Assembly: GCA_029204225.1 (NCBI GenBank)
Contig: CM055101.1
Coordinates: forward strand, 38,483,374 to 38,547,373
Source of the DNA: Diphasiastrum complanatum
Lineage: Eukaryota > Streptophyta > Lycopodiopsida > Lycopodiales > Lycopodiaceae
Reading direction: 5' to 3'
DNA: 64,000 bases
The notes below the pieces were generated by a model. The model had not been told where the DNA came from. It worked only from the letters and a program-made list of their open reading frames with translations, and did not search any database. The position numbers were made by a program, and so were the translations under genes. The stretch's first letter is position 1. The number at the start of each line of letters is the position of its first letter. Shown here piece after piece: positions 23,414-36,607 of the stretch.

Positions 23414-24350
23414 GTGGATGATGAACTGCCAGATGCTGCATTGTTCTATGTTGAAGCAATACTTGAGTGGGCAGCAGATATTGTTGAGTGCCTGATGCTA
23501 GGACAACCGAATGACTCCTTGACAAAAGTACAGAAGAGACAATTGATTCATAAGGCTCAACCTTATCAATTAATTGCAGGACAATTGTATCGTCGTGGAT
23601 CATATAATATTTTACGAAGGTGTGTTTTACCGCATGAAGTACCACATTTAATCATGTTTTCACATGATGGCATGGGTGGAGGACACTTCTCTATGAATAA
23701 TACTGTTCGCAAACTTTTAGAATTAGGTTGTTGGTGGCCTACGCTTCACAAGGACACAGAAAATTTTATTCAGACATGTGATGTTTGCCAGCGAGCGCGA
23801 CGACCTACTCGACAGAACTATGAACTCTTGCATCCGGTTTTATCGCAAGCACCGTTTGAAAAATGGGGACTGGATTATGTTGGACCTATTCACCTTGCCG
23901 CGCAAGGATCTCAGGCCCGATACATTATCGTCGCAACTGATTATATGACCAAGTGGGTTGAAGCCAAAGCTGTCAAAGGTGCTGATGCAAAATCTACGGC
24001 CAAGTTTCTATATGAAAATATTATAATCAGATTTGGATGTCCGATCGAGATTGTCAGTGACCGGGGTACACACTTTGTTAATCAAACAATAAAGTGTTTA
24101 CTGGAAGATTTTTTTGTTATACATAGATTTAGTACTTCCCTACTATCCCAGATTGAATGGCCAAGCTGAATCTTCCAATAAGATTCTCTGCACCATTATG
24201 ACAAAGACAGTTGAAGCGAGTCAGTCCGATTGGGAACATAAACTGTATGCAGCATTATGGGCTTTCAGAATCGCTTACAAAAATAGTACAAAATCTCAAT
24301 TCTTTTTTCTTTCTCTATATCATGTGGAGGTACGATAATTTCTTTAGAAT
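23414..24350 (+). pseudogene. Ty3/gypsy integrase (broken)
   Basis: The frame MDDELPDAALFYVEAILEWA continues into the HHCC zinc finger (HDGMGGGHFSMN ... TCDVCQRARRP). It then runs into the catalytic core with WGLDYVGPIHL (first Asp), VATDYMTKWVEAKAV and IEIVSDRGTHFVNQ (second Asp). A frameshift near 24130 leads to RLNGQAESSNKILCTIM (catalytic Glu) and ALWAFRIAYKNS. The enzyme would insert the cDNA. Similarity fades at about 24290-24350, where the 1.7-kb repeat begins, so the integrase tail and 3' LTR are missing. Confidence 0.9.
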
Positions 24351-25975
24351 TCATAATTCCAATCAAATGTCATTGTAAGAATAAATTTGCAAGAAAAATT
24401 ATACACTCATATTCAAATAACAAATAAAAAAAAAAGTGCAATTGATGTCAATATCAATAACAATATATACCTGCTATTGTAATCATGAGACGAATCGCTA
24501 TCTGATGATGATGACATCGTCGATGACATGTACACACTGTAGCCAGCTACTCTATACCACATCATAAGTAATCATTATGAGACCGTATGTACTGAACAAA
24601 TATAATGAAATTTTTTAAAGACATGCCAACATCTAATCCATGTATATTCTACTTATGCTTAATGTAAATCTAATATTCTAGTAACATTGCTATCAGAAAA
24701 GTTGCTTGGGTGGGGCAACACATGACGAGCAATCAAAATGAGGTTCATACTGACAAATGTTAGACATCAGTAGATAGTGCGTGCAGGCCTATTTCAACTA
24801 ATTTAAAGACCACATAGCAGTCAATGTTCGAAGCTCTCAATTTAAACTCTTGTCTAAGATGAGTGATGATGTCACTCGATCTTTCTTTCAGGATGGAATG
24901 ATCAAAATCAAACAATCAGTCATATACTCAATTGATTCACTCAATCACTCATTTGATTAATTAATACTTGGCTCGAGTTAGTTAAAGATAAATCTCTTTG
25001 GATTGGCCTAGTGTGCCATGGTATCTCATGACGAGCAATATGCATTCGCCCTTTCTATCTATGGTTGCTTTGTATGCAAGAAATCATATACTAGATAACA
25101 CACCATTGATCAACATCTTTATTACAATGCTAAATGATATTTCAACTGATTACTATTTCATATAAGGTTATATAGGTCACACACCAACAATTAAAAAGAT
25201 TTATTATATAGGTCACATATCACTAAGGTCCTCAATATAACATAAATGCTTTTGATCATGAATCTAAATGACCCCATGCAACCATTTAAGAGGCCACATG
25301 ACAAAAGCAAAAAAAAATTTATTTGACCATGTAATTATGTCATCAAATTATATCAAATCTATGACACCTAGATTATTAATAAGCTAAATGTTTTATGACA
25401 TCACCGATTTGACATAATATTATGTCATAAAATCTTAAAAAACTTGTCAAACTACTTGTTTAATAATAATATGTACTATTTCTTATCTCATGATTTTGTC
25501 TTGTATGTCAAATCTCAAGAAAAATAAAATTTATAACAATATAAAACTAGTTTTAACAACTAAATACTACCATAATGATTTTTGAATTGATTTTTTTACA
25601 TTCCATTACATTAAAAAATATATTTTATGTAAAATCCTACAATAAAATATTCTCATAAAGTCTAGAAAAGATTATGAGAATATTGAATGACATTTGAAGC
25701 ATGCAAGCCCATGTGGGGGACCCTCTCACGTGTGAAGAGAGAAAAAAAAAACCGCGTGGAACATCCAGGCATGGATATCGCGTGGATTATCCACACTTGG
25801 ATAACTTCTACGTGGATAATCCACACGAAACTTGAATGCCAATAAAATAGCATTTCCGCGAGCGTTCTTGCTCCTCTTCTTTTGCTTTCAAGTTTTATAG
25901 GTTTTCTAATCTAGTATTTAGTGCTCTTGCTTGCTATTGCTCTTCTAAGCTCTATAGATTTTGCTCGCTTGCTTT
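24294..25975. repeat. 1.7-kb dispersed repeat, copy 1
   Basis: Matches 48385-50122 in the same orientation over its whole length, with an indel of about 57 bp (present only in copy 2 near 49170-49225) and scattered changes. The start cuts into the gypsy integrase, so this looks like an insertion or an element end. The right end carries a cluster of the GCGTGGATTATCCACGC-type motif and a pyrimidine-rich CTTGCT tract. After 25975 the two copies lead into different sequences. No polyprotein motifs are present. Confidence 0.9.
25750..25835. repeat. dyad-motif cluster 1
   Basis: Three to four variants of GCGTGGATTATCCACGC in both orientations (GCGTGGATTATCCACAC, ACGTGGATAATCCACAC, GCGTGGAACATCCAGGC). 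The same kind of cluster occurs at 48055-48206, 49895-49980 and 52087-52180. Confidence 0.8.
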
Positions 25976-26550
25976 TGGTTGTGTTGATCAGAACCTATGC
26001 CCAGTACGGTGTAAGCGTTGCACCTGGGATCGAGGGCCCTCAAAAGGAAGCTGCTCCTGCCTTAACAGCCTTTCAGGTTGCTCAGGATGCAGATCTTATT
26101 TTATATGATAAAAAAGGAATAAAAGTCCTTCCTAATGAGGAAGGCAATATTATAGCAGAGATTTCTCTTGTCTTAAAAGGCATTGAGGCCCTTCCCGAAA
26201 CAGAGGAGGACGAGATTATACTGATAAAGAAGAAATAGAAAATTTGTTTGAATAGAGATCTATTTGTAAATAGAGAGACATAAAAAAAAAAGGTACAATC
26301 ATTTTACATGTAAACAACTCGTTTATGGGTTTTTTTTTATTGATATCAATATAGATTCTTACAATCAGGTTGTTTCCATAGTGTAATACTGGAATGCAAT
26401 TTTCTATATTGATAAAAAGACATGATGATTGGCATGTATTTGCTGATAGTGAATCTCAATGTTCTTCCATAAGTTGGATTGTTTCACCAATATCTCTGCA
26501 TTTGATCTCGAGCTCATGTCTTTTACGTACCCACATAAAACTAGTACAAA
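25976..26550. other. unassigned; one short open frame
   Basis: A 105-codon plus frame (25921-26238) ends in an acidic segment (PLFE-like, ALPETEEDEIILIKKK). Its first part lies inside the 1.7-kb repeat. I recognise no family. It could be the remnant of whatever gene the repeat's promoter-like end once drove. Confidence 0.3.
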
Positions 26551-26559
26551 GTTGGTTAC

Positions 26560-27950
26560 AATTAGTACAGAGATTGTATTAGAAAGTTTTGATTGAAACT
26601 ATTCATAAAAGATCGAGTGTTTACAGTTACGAGTTTACCATTGAAAATAAATCTGAAGTATGAAAGTACATCATCTTGTAGGAGCAATAGTTCCAGCCAC
26701 CGAATGTAGTTTAGACTCCAATCTTCTTCCACCTCAACACACGTCAATACGACATCATTGTATATAATTTCAATATTTTTTCATTTTGAATGTCCACAGG
26801 CTTCCAAGTCTTGATCGAGTGGCACCCATTTACCTTTATTTTTTTCATCTTTGATAATGGAAGTAGAAGCTCAACATTTGTTTTTCAATTTGATAACGGA
26901 AGCACATGGAAGACATTTTGAATCTGCATTTTATTTCTCCATCTGATCTTTTGTCCCAACTTTCACCCATAAGTTCAGATAATAAACTATCTGATAAATT
27001 TTTTTGCATACAAATATCGTTGGGGTTTTGTGTACATTGACACTTGAAAAGAAATCTACAAATATATTCAAGAAAATAAACCAGTTCAATCTGACTGTGT
27101 TTTATCCCGTGCTCATTTTTAATGAATTTTTTTACATCATTATATATCTTGCAACGAAATGATTCAGAAATTGTAGCATCTGGTGCAATCCATTCATCAC
27201 TTTGAAACCTAGGTAATGGAATTGGTACTATTTGTCCAAAATTTATTTTGTATCAGGAATGTATATTGATTCATAAAAAAAGATCCCACTATCAGTTAGA
27301 TCTTTTGCGGTTCTACCTTGATATTGCAGCTGTCCAATATCAGTGTGAATAACATCTAACACACCTGCTAAAGATCCACTCGGCTCCCATTCATTTATGT
27401 TGGATGGATATAAATCTGCAAGAGAAAAATGATCAGATTGGCAAGTTTACTATTAGATATTTATGAATGACAAAAAACAAATTATCAAAAATATCAATAC
27501 TCACAGTTGTTTTTTTTTGTGATCCTGACGGTTGAATCCTTGCACATTTATCTCTGAATGCATATATACATGTTGGACTAGAATTTCAGAAATAGATTTT
27601 TCTCCTGATGATGTTCTGAAATCCAAAATTTTGGCCTTCCAATAAGATCAAAATGATAGTTTTGACCTTTTCCTTTTTCGAAATGCTCCTCTTGATGATG
27701 GATGCATCAAAACCCAAGAGTTTTTTGAATATTTTCTTGGCACCCATAATCCATTATCATTTGTCTCGTTGAATAGAAGCACAAAGTCGATTGAGGAGCA
27801 CGGCTTTCTTGATGGCACCATTTGTAATTTGCATGCAAAAATCTGAAACAATGAACTATGAATCTGAAAATTTGTGTAGACAAAAAGCCAAAAATCTGAG
27901 AAAATGTGTTGGCGAAAATTTGAAACACTGATCTATTTGGCGCCACAAAT
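26560..27950 (-). pseudogene. unknown gene with a probable intron (broken)
   Basis: Not recognised. Minus-strand translation is coding-like in blocks. MVPSRKPCSSIDFVLLFNET and WVPRKYSKNSWVLMHPSSRG lie at 27851-27690. Then comes a likely 89-bp intron (27504-27416) with GTGAGT donor and CTCTTGCAG acceptor, then LYPSNINEWEPSGSLAGVLD, IGQLQYQGRTAKDLTDSGIF and YESIYIPDTK. A one-base frame change near 27240 leads to NFGQIVPIPLPRFQSDEWIA and about 120 codons without a stop, to HYQR near 26856. A further stretch, ACGHSK to TCVEVEEDWSLNYIRWLELL, follows at 26800-26562. The intron and alternating polar/hydrophobic pattern suggest a decayed cellular gene or DNA-transposon gene, not LTR pol. No catalytic motif is visible. 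Confidence 0.4.
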
Positions 27951-28320
27951 TAACTCTGGTTAACCTTGTTAACCATGATTTGACAATGCACATACATTAA
28001 TGGTACATCGATTTTCTCATCTCAACCATCTGTCATATTCATTTTCAATATTTGTGGGTCTCTTCGGACAGTGATGAGCTGGAAGGGCAGGCCTCATCAA
28101 CCAATAGCATTTTCACATGTTGTCCGCCGACGAAACATCAATATATTTTGAAAGTTTTTATTTTATTTATATTTGGAAAATTCTACGTTACGTAGAACCC
28201 CGATTTCAAGGTTTCAATTGGTCCACATGACAACAAAAATAAGAAAAAAAATAAAAAAACATCTTATTCAAAGGCCCTCTTTGGGCTCTAAGTTTCTCTA
28301 ATGGGACACCAAATTCGATT
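27951..28320. other. unassigned
   Basis: Nothing recognisable. It ends directly upstream of the copia RT start. Confidence 0.4.
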
Positions 28321-28325
28321 CTCTT

Positions 28326-29962
28326 ATGGAGAATCAAACACGAACACTCATTAAGCTACCAAAGGACCGAAATCCAATTCCATGCAAGTGGATATTCAAG
28401 GCGAAGTATGACACTGAAGGAAGGCTAAATCGTTACAAGACCAGGCTAGTCGCCAAAGGCTTTTCCCAAATTCCAGATATGGATTATTCAGAAACCTTCA
28501 GCCCAGTCGTCAAACATGCTTCGATCCGCCTACTCCTCTCCTTTGCAGCTGCAACAGATCTCGAAGTTCATCAGATGGATGTCCAGACCACTTTCCTCAA
28601 TGGAACCATCGAAGAGAAAATCTACACGACGCAGCCAGAGGGATACAAACTCAACTGCAAGCAATAGCACCTTGTATGCAAAATTCACAAGACGATCTAC
28701 GGGCTGAAACAGTCACCTAGAGCCTGGTTCCAAAAGATCAATGCATTTCTAGTAGAGAATGGTTTTACTCCAAACTCAACAAACTCGAATATTTATTTCA
28801 AATCTGTATCAGAATACTTCATCATCATCACTCTCTACGTAGATGATACACTCTTATTAAGTAATGATCTGAATCTGATGAAAGATACAAAATGCATGCC
28901 GGCCCATGAATACAAGATGACTGACATGGGTCCAGTCCACTATTGTCTTGGAATTCAAATCCAACAAGATTGACCCAGCAGACTGATCTTCATCAGTTAG
29001 CAACGATATTTCAACAACGTGCTAGAAAAGTATGGAATGGCCAATTGCAAACCCGGTCTCTTTCCACTCGACCCTAAAGGAACAGTCTCCTCAAACTGAG
29101 GCAGAAAAGGAGGAGATGAATCGCTACCCATTTCAATCCATCATCGACTCACTGATGTATGCAATGATCTGCACGCGACCAGACCTTGCATATTCGATCA
29201 GTGCACTCAGCCAGTTCTTGTCAAATCTAGGCGTAGTTCATTGGAAAGCGCTAACAAAGGTCATGAAGTACATTCAAGCAACAACAACTCTCAGCATCTG
29301 CTATGGAGTCAGCCACACTGCCAATATCCTTGAAGCCTACACAGATGCGGATTGGGCAGGAGATGTCGACACCAGAAAATCAACTATTGGATTTGTATTT
29401 GTATACAACCAAGGCCCAATCTCATGGAACAGTCGGGAGCATATCTCAGTTGCATTATCATCAACAAAATCTGAATACATAGCTGCCACAAATGCAACCA
29501 AAGAGGCGATCTGGCTTAGGCAACTGCTTGCAAACCTCAATCTTGCACAACCACTTTCTACAACAATCTAATGTGACAATCAAAGCACAATAGCGCTATC
29601 TCTCAATCCGAGATTTCACTCTCGAAGCAAACTACTGATGAGCTCTTCAAGATGGGCTTATACATGTAGGATGCCATACTTGGGCCATTAATTACACAAA
29701 ACTATTATATATTCTTCCCTACAAGGTGCTTCTTCCCTCCATTCTCCCAGGTTTCATTGAAATGCTCCTTAGGCCTTGTAATCCACCCCCCACAATGTCT
29801 ATATCACTACCTTAGAGAGAAAGTACACAGTAAGGAAGTAGTATTGATTTTCTACAGAACAAATTACATGGCAGCAAATTACTTCACAAAGGCTCTATCA
29901 AAAGGGCAACATCTCATATTTAACAATATGTAAATCTGAAGATCAAAGGTTTTCAAGATCCA
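28326..29962 (+). pseudogene. Ty1/copia reverse transcriptase and RNase H (broken, with an insertion)
   Basis: The frame starts MENQTRTLIKLPKDRNPIPC and continues FKAKYDTEGRLNRYKTRLVA, YSETFSPVVKHASIRLLLSF, VHQMDVQTTFLNGTIEEKIY. TAG 28665 is followed by IYGLKQSPRAWFQKINAFL, the RT box LYVDDTLLLSN, TGA 28971 and TAG 28998 (in I-S-stop-Q-R-Y-F, usually Gln), then KYGMANCKP. After a frameshift near 29060 come SLMYAMICTRPDLAYSISAL and RNase H: EAYTDADWAGDVDTRKSTIG, SWNSREHISVALSSTKSEYI, AATNATKEAIWLRQLL, CDNQSTIALSLNPRFHSRSK. A 170-bp insertion interrupts the ORF at 29633-29802. The frame then resumes with YHYLREKVHSKEV and ANYFTKALSKGQH, ending at the polypurine tract. Confidence 0.92.
29633..29802 (-). 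mobile_element. short insertion inside copia RNase H (copy 1 of an inverted pair)
   Basis: About 170 bp with no coding content splits the copia RNase H between NPRFHSRSK and YHYLREK. The same sequence occurs in reverse complement at 30718-30893 with over 90 percent identity by eye. It runs from TGATGAGCTCTTCAAGATGG to ACCCCCCACAATGTC. It is likely a small non-autonomous element or a fragment of a larger LTR; no terminal inverted repeat is obvious. Confidence 0.75.
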
Positions 29963-29963
29963 C

Positions 29964-29975
29964 ATTAAGGGAGAT
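29964..29975 (+). promoter_or_regulatory. polypurine tract of the copia element
   Basis: ATTAAGGGAGAT directly before the TGTTAGATTTC start of the 3' LTR. Confidence 0.65.
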
Positions 29976-30550
29976 TGTTAGATTTCTTATGCTCAATCTT
30001 AAACAAATCGTTCAAGTAATGAGCCTCCTGAAAAACCGAAGGCCGACAACATATTTCTAGGCCTTCACATTTTTCCCTTTGAGATTTTTTATAGCTTAGA
30101 AATCATTCTTAGGCACCTTCGTCTTTTTTGCTCCTTAGCGAAAAATGCGACACACTGGCCAAGTGGCCAGAATACCTTAGAAATCATTTTTAAGACACCT
30201 TCGTCTTTTCACTCAGCAAAAACTACAACACACTACCCAAGTGGCCAGAATACCTTAGAAATCATTATTAGGCACCTTTGCCTTTTTCGCATTTTTGTTG
30301 ACCGACTTCGCCAATCCCAAAAGCAGTTGATGGTTACCAACTTTGTACATATGCAAAGACTGGCATAAATAGCCTTAAAGGCTTGTAAGATATTTCCTCT
30401 CTTGTAAATCTCTATATTAGCTGAAACAAGCTATGTAAGTGTTAATCTTCTAAAAATTCTCTTTAAGCAAATTTATTAGTAGCCAACGTTATCACGCTCA
30501 GCAAGCTGAAGTTATTACTTCAAGCTATTGTATTCACTATTAATATTTTT
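29976..30550 (+). repeat. 3' LTR of the copia element, with internal tandem repeats
   Basis: Begins TGTTAGATTTC after the polypurine tract. It contains about 2.5 copies of a unit near 79 bp (30092-30275) built around CCTTAGAAATCATT, CACCTTCGTCTTTT and AAGTGGCCAGAATA. A TATA-like AATAGCC/CTATATTAG region lies near 30365-30420. The right end is not defined because no second LTR is in view. Confidence 0.65.
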
Positions 30551-30717
30551 ATTAGATTGCAATTTTTGTCTCACTACTGCGTCGTTCATTTGCGCAAACT
30601 GTATGAATTCTTTTACTTGAATATTTCGGCTGCTAACTGTTGCGTTTTCGTTCCTACACGCCTACGCTTTGAGCAATCGAGCCTCCACTGTGCTCACAAC
30701 CACCGATTTTACGACAT

Positions 30718-30893
30718 TGTGGGGGGTGGAATACAAGGCCTAAGGAGCATTTCAATGAAACCTGGGAGAATGGAGGGAAGAAGCACCTTGTAGGGAAGAA
30801 GCCTATGTATATAATAGTTTTGTGTAATTAATGGCCCAAGTATGGCATCCTACGTGTATAAGCCCATCTTGAAGAGCTCATCAGTAGTTAGTC
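30718..30893 (+). mobile_element. inverted second copy of the short insertion
   Basis: Reverse complement of 29633-29802, from GACATTGTGGGGGGTGG to GAGCTCATCAGTAGTTAG. This copy holds about 10 extra bases (CCTATGTA region near 30805) compared with the other. It directly precedes an LTR-like sequence. Confidence 0.75.
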
Positions 30894-30894
30894 A

Positions 30895-31330
30895 TGTTAG
30901 GCCCCAGTTCGGCATCTGGCATGTATAAGTCCAACTTGTGATGTCATTAGTCAGTAGGGGGCAACGAAAACAAGTTTGGCAAGTCTCAAGGTTTAAACTT
31001 AGACTTTAAAAAGTATGTAAAAGTCAAAGTCAAGCTTCCAAAAAGGAGCTTCCATTGTATTTTAAGACTTAAAATGTATTGTCCCATAAGCAAAAGTGGA
31101 AAGTAAACTCCACAAGCTTCTATAAAAGGAAGCCCATTGTATGTAATTTCCATCCTTAATGCAAGAAAGCTAAATGCTACTACTTTGGATCCACATATGC
31201 TTGCTATGGCGTTTGGTCATTTTTAGCTTAACTTTGTGCTTGTTGCTATATTTTCCTAAGTTATTTTGATTCCTAGTTAGCATGTGTGTTTGGCCTCTAA
31301 ATGTTTAGTTAATTAGTAGTGGTTAGAGAG
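30895..31330 (+). repeat. LTR-like sequence with TATA box
   Basis: Begins TGTTAGGCCCCAG. It shares GGCATCTGGCATGTATAAGT with the LTR-like block near 44541 and has TATAAAA at 31121-31127. There is no coding content. It runs into the (AT)n(GA)n tract that begins the copia tandem duplication. Confidence 0.55.
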
Positions 31331-31373
31331 AGAGTAGGAGGGCATGGGGTCCATTAGAGGAGAGAGTGGAAAA

Positions 31374-31575
<202 letters not shown>

Positions 31576-31789
31576 TATGGATGTGTGTGTGGTGGAGAGA
31601 ATGGAAAGAGAGTGTTAGAGTTAATATTTTGGTTATGTTTTTGGTTCAATGCAACTTTTCTTGTAAGTAGAAGTAGCTTTTGATCTTTTTGTTGTGTAAA
31701 GCATCTCCAAGGCTCCTAGGATCGAGCCCTACTCCCCGTACTACACATGACTTAGGAGAAGGTGGATGAACCCCTCTTCTTCTTGACAT

Positions 31790-32520
31790 CATGAATAGGC
31801 ATTGCCCAACTTCATGGATTTGGCACTCATCGCCATTTTCCTACGCAACTCTATCTCCATCGTTGGTAAGCTCTGGGCTTTTGAACCACGACTTATTGCC
31901 AGTCATGTATCTTGTTGGTCCTAAGTCCATTTACCAATGTGTGTGTGATGAATGGAATGTTGTGATGCTAATGTTGTCACAAATTCCATGCCTTGGTCTT
32001 CATTGTCACTATCATTCTCGTCCTCAGCAAGATTGGTCAACCACTTAACTTTTCCTTTCTTAATATCTACCTTATTTTTGTGCCAATTTCTTGCCCAATG
32101 GACTCCAGGCTTTTGGCAATAGAAACACTTGTCGATCATCATCCTCTACATTTGATTTCTTGGGTTGCTTCTTGTTCTTATGCTTTCCTTTAGCCAACAT
32201 TGCTTGCTCTTCTGATGAGGGCTGTAATAGGATACCGTGAAAGTTCTCAAACGTTGGTAGCCTCTCTGATGGTCCACAAGTGATTGATTAGCATCATTGA
32301 TCCTTTTTGTTTCCAATTCGAGGACCCACATGTATTTTGCATGCTCTTCGAAATAGGCTTGCCACGCTACACACTTTTATGCACTACATGAGGGCTTTAG
32401 TTGGGCGTGCGCGACCAGTCGTGACCCAACCCTCTCTCCTTTGCTTGTTTTCTACCATAGCTAAAGGTTTGTCTTTCAAGGGATATGATCGCTATTGAAA
32501 TTTCACAATTGTAGCTTGAT
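31790..32520 (-). pseudogene. copia gag C-terminus and protease, copy 1 (broken)
   Basis: Minus-strand reading gives PLKDKPLAMVENK, INDANQSLVDH, a gag stretch, and a zinc knuckle CFYCQKPGVHWARNWHKNK in which the last Cys has become Trp (CX2CX5HX4 with C lost). KKGKVKWLTNLAEDENDSDN follows, then a protease stretch RYMTGNKSWFKSPELTNDGD and ECQIHEVG. The catalytic DSGA is replaced by L-G-P-T in this reading. Gag and PR of a copia family; it ends near the microsatellite. An insertion of about 123 bp interrupts the gag at 32305-32427. Confidence 0.75.
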
Positions 32521-33099
32521 CAATTTTGGTCACATGCATTGTAATTGGCAAGATGGCCATGTAAATAGATTCCACATGTGCCAAATAGCATAGGATGCTT
32601 TCCCAAGACTTCATTCCTCATATTACATTGTGATAGAATCTTTGAAATGAGGCCAAAATGTACTTAGATAAGCTAGAGATATTTTAGGAGCTAAAAATAG
32701 CATGTCTTACATTGTTTCAGGATCTTGAGATCTTGACCCCATATTAGGGTGGATCCAATGACCTATTAAATTAGATGTTAAGGTTAGGGATCAGAGATGC
32801 CCTAAATTTTCAGATCCAAGATTGAAATGTATAAAGATGTTATGGGATCTACTTCCAAATATGAAGAAAAATCGAGTTTTTCCACTTCCAACAACATTGT
32901 CTTTGAATGGCGAGTTATAGCTATTTTATGTGAGTGATTTTATACATTAATTACATGTTTTGGAAGGTATTGAATTTGATTACAGGTCTAGTATGTTTGC
33001 TGCACCTAACTTTTGTGTATTTGATCAAATCTATGTGGCCATTGTGGAGCTAAATACCAAATTAGCTAGTTTTGATAACTAGTCTTGATTCTAGCTCAT

Positions 33100-35188
<2,089 letters not shown>

Positions 35189-35399
35189 GTATGGATGTGT
35201 GTGTGGTGGAGAGAATGGAAAGAGAGTGTTAGAGTTAATGTTTTGGTTATGTTTGTGGTTCAACTTTTCTTGTAAGTAGAAGTAGCTTTTGCTCTTTTTG
35301 TTGTGTAAAGCATCTCCAAGGCTCCTAGGATCGAGCCCTACTCCTCATACTACACATGACTTAGGAGAAGTTGGATGAACCCCTCTTCTTCTTGACATC

Positions 35400-35990
35400 A
35401 TGAATAGGCATTGCACCAACTTCATGGATTTGGCACTCATCGCCATTTGCCTACGCAACTCTATCTCCATCGTTGGTAAGCTCTTGGCTTTTGAACCACG
35501 ACTTGTTGCTAGTCATGTATCTTGTTGCTCCTAAGTCCATTTACCAATGTGTGTGTGATGAATGGAATGTTGTGATGCTAATGTTGTCACAAATTCCATG
35601 CCTTGGTCTTCATTGTCACTATCATTCTCTTCCTCATCAAGATTGGTCAACCACTTCACTTTTCCTTTCTTAATATCTACCTTTTTTTTGTGGCAATCCC
35701 TTGCCCAATGGACTCCAGGCTTTTGGCAATAGAAACACTTGCCGATCATCATCCTCTACATTTGATTTCTTGGGTTGTTTCTTGTTCTTATGCTTTCTTT
35801 TAGCTAGCATTGCTTGCTCTTCTGATGAGGGCTGTAATAGGATACTGTGAAAGTTCTTGAACGTTGGTAGCCTCTCCAATGGTCCACAAGTGATTGATTA
35901 GCATCATTGATCCTGACGGAACCCTCTCTCCTTTCCTTGTTTTCTACCATAGCTAAAGGTTTGTCTTTCAAGGGATAAAATATGATCACT
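35400..35990 (-). pseudogene. copia gag C-terminus and protease, copy 2 (broken)
   Basis: Same arrangement as 31790-32520. Here the zinc knuckle is complete, CFYCQKPGVHWARDCHKKK (Cys-Cys-His-Cys). Upstream are RLPTFKNFHSILLQPSSEEQ and AMLAKRKHKNKKQPKKS, lysine-rich as is usual before the knuckle. The 123-bp interruption of copy 1 is absent. Confidence 0.78.
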
Positions 35991-35999
35991 ATTGAAATT

Positions 36000-36607
36000 T
36001 CACAATTCTAGCTTGATCAATTTTGGTCACTACATGCATTGTAATTGGCAAGATGGCCATGTAAATAGATTCCACATGTGCCAAATAGCATAGGATGCTT
36101 TCCCAAGACTTCATTTCTCATATGACATTGTGATAGAATATTTGAAATGAGGCCAAAATGTACTTAGATAAGCTAGAGAAATTTTAGGAGCTAAAAATAG
36201 CATGTCTTACATTGTTTCTGGATCTTGAGATCTTGACCCCATATTAGGGTGGATCCAATGACCTATTAAATTAGATGTTAAGGTTAGGGTATGATAAGAT
36301 CAGAGATGCCCTAAATTTCAGATCCAAGATTGAAATGTATAAAGATGTGATGGGATCTACATCCAAATATGAAAAAAAATCGAGTTTTTCCGCTTCCAAC
36401 AACATTGTCTTTGAATGGCGAGCTATAGCTATTGTATGTGAGTGATTGTATGCATTAATTACATGTTTTGGAAGGTATTGAATTTGATTACAGGTCTAGT
36501 ATGTTTGTTGCACTTTACTTTTGTGTATTTGATCAAATCTATGTGGCTATTGTGGAGTTAAATACCAAATTAGCCAGTTTTGGTAACTAGTCTTGATTCT
36601 AGCTCAT
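36000..36607. other. unassigned block shared by both duplication units
   Basis: Matches 32530-33099 of unit 1. It contains no recognisable coding motif and lies between an RNase H end and a gag, which belong to different copia fragments. It may be LTR sequence of one of them. Confidence 0.4.

Noticed and set aside
24294-24400. Continuation of the gypsy integrase into the 1.7-kb repeat (a reading like LEFIIPIKCHC)
   Set aside because: The same bases occur in repeat copy 2, where no integrase precedes them, so the resemblance to the integrase tail is probably chance.
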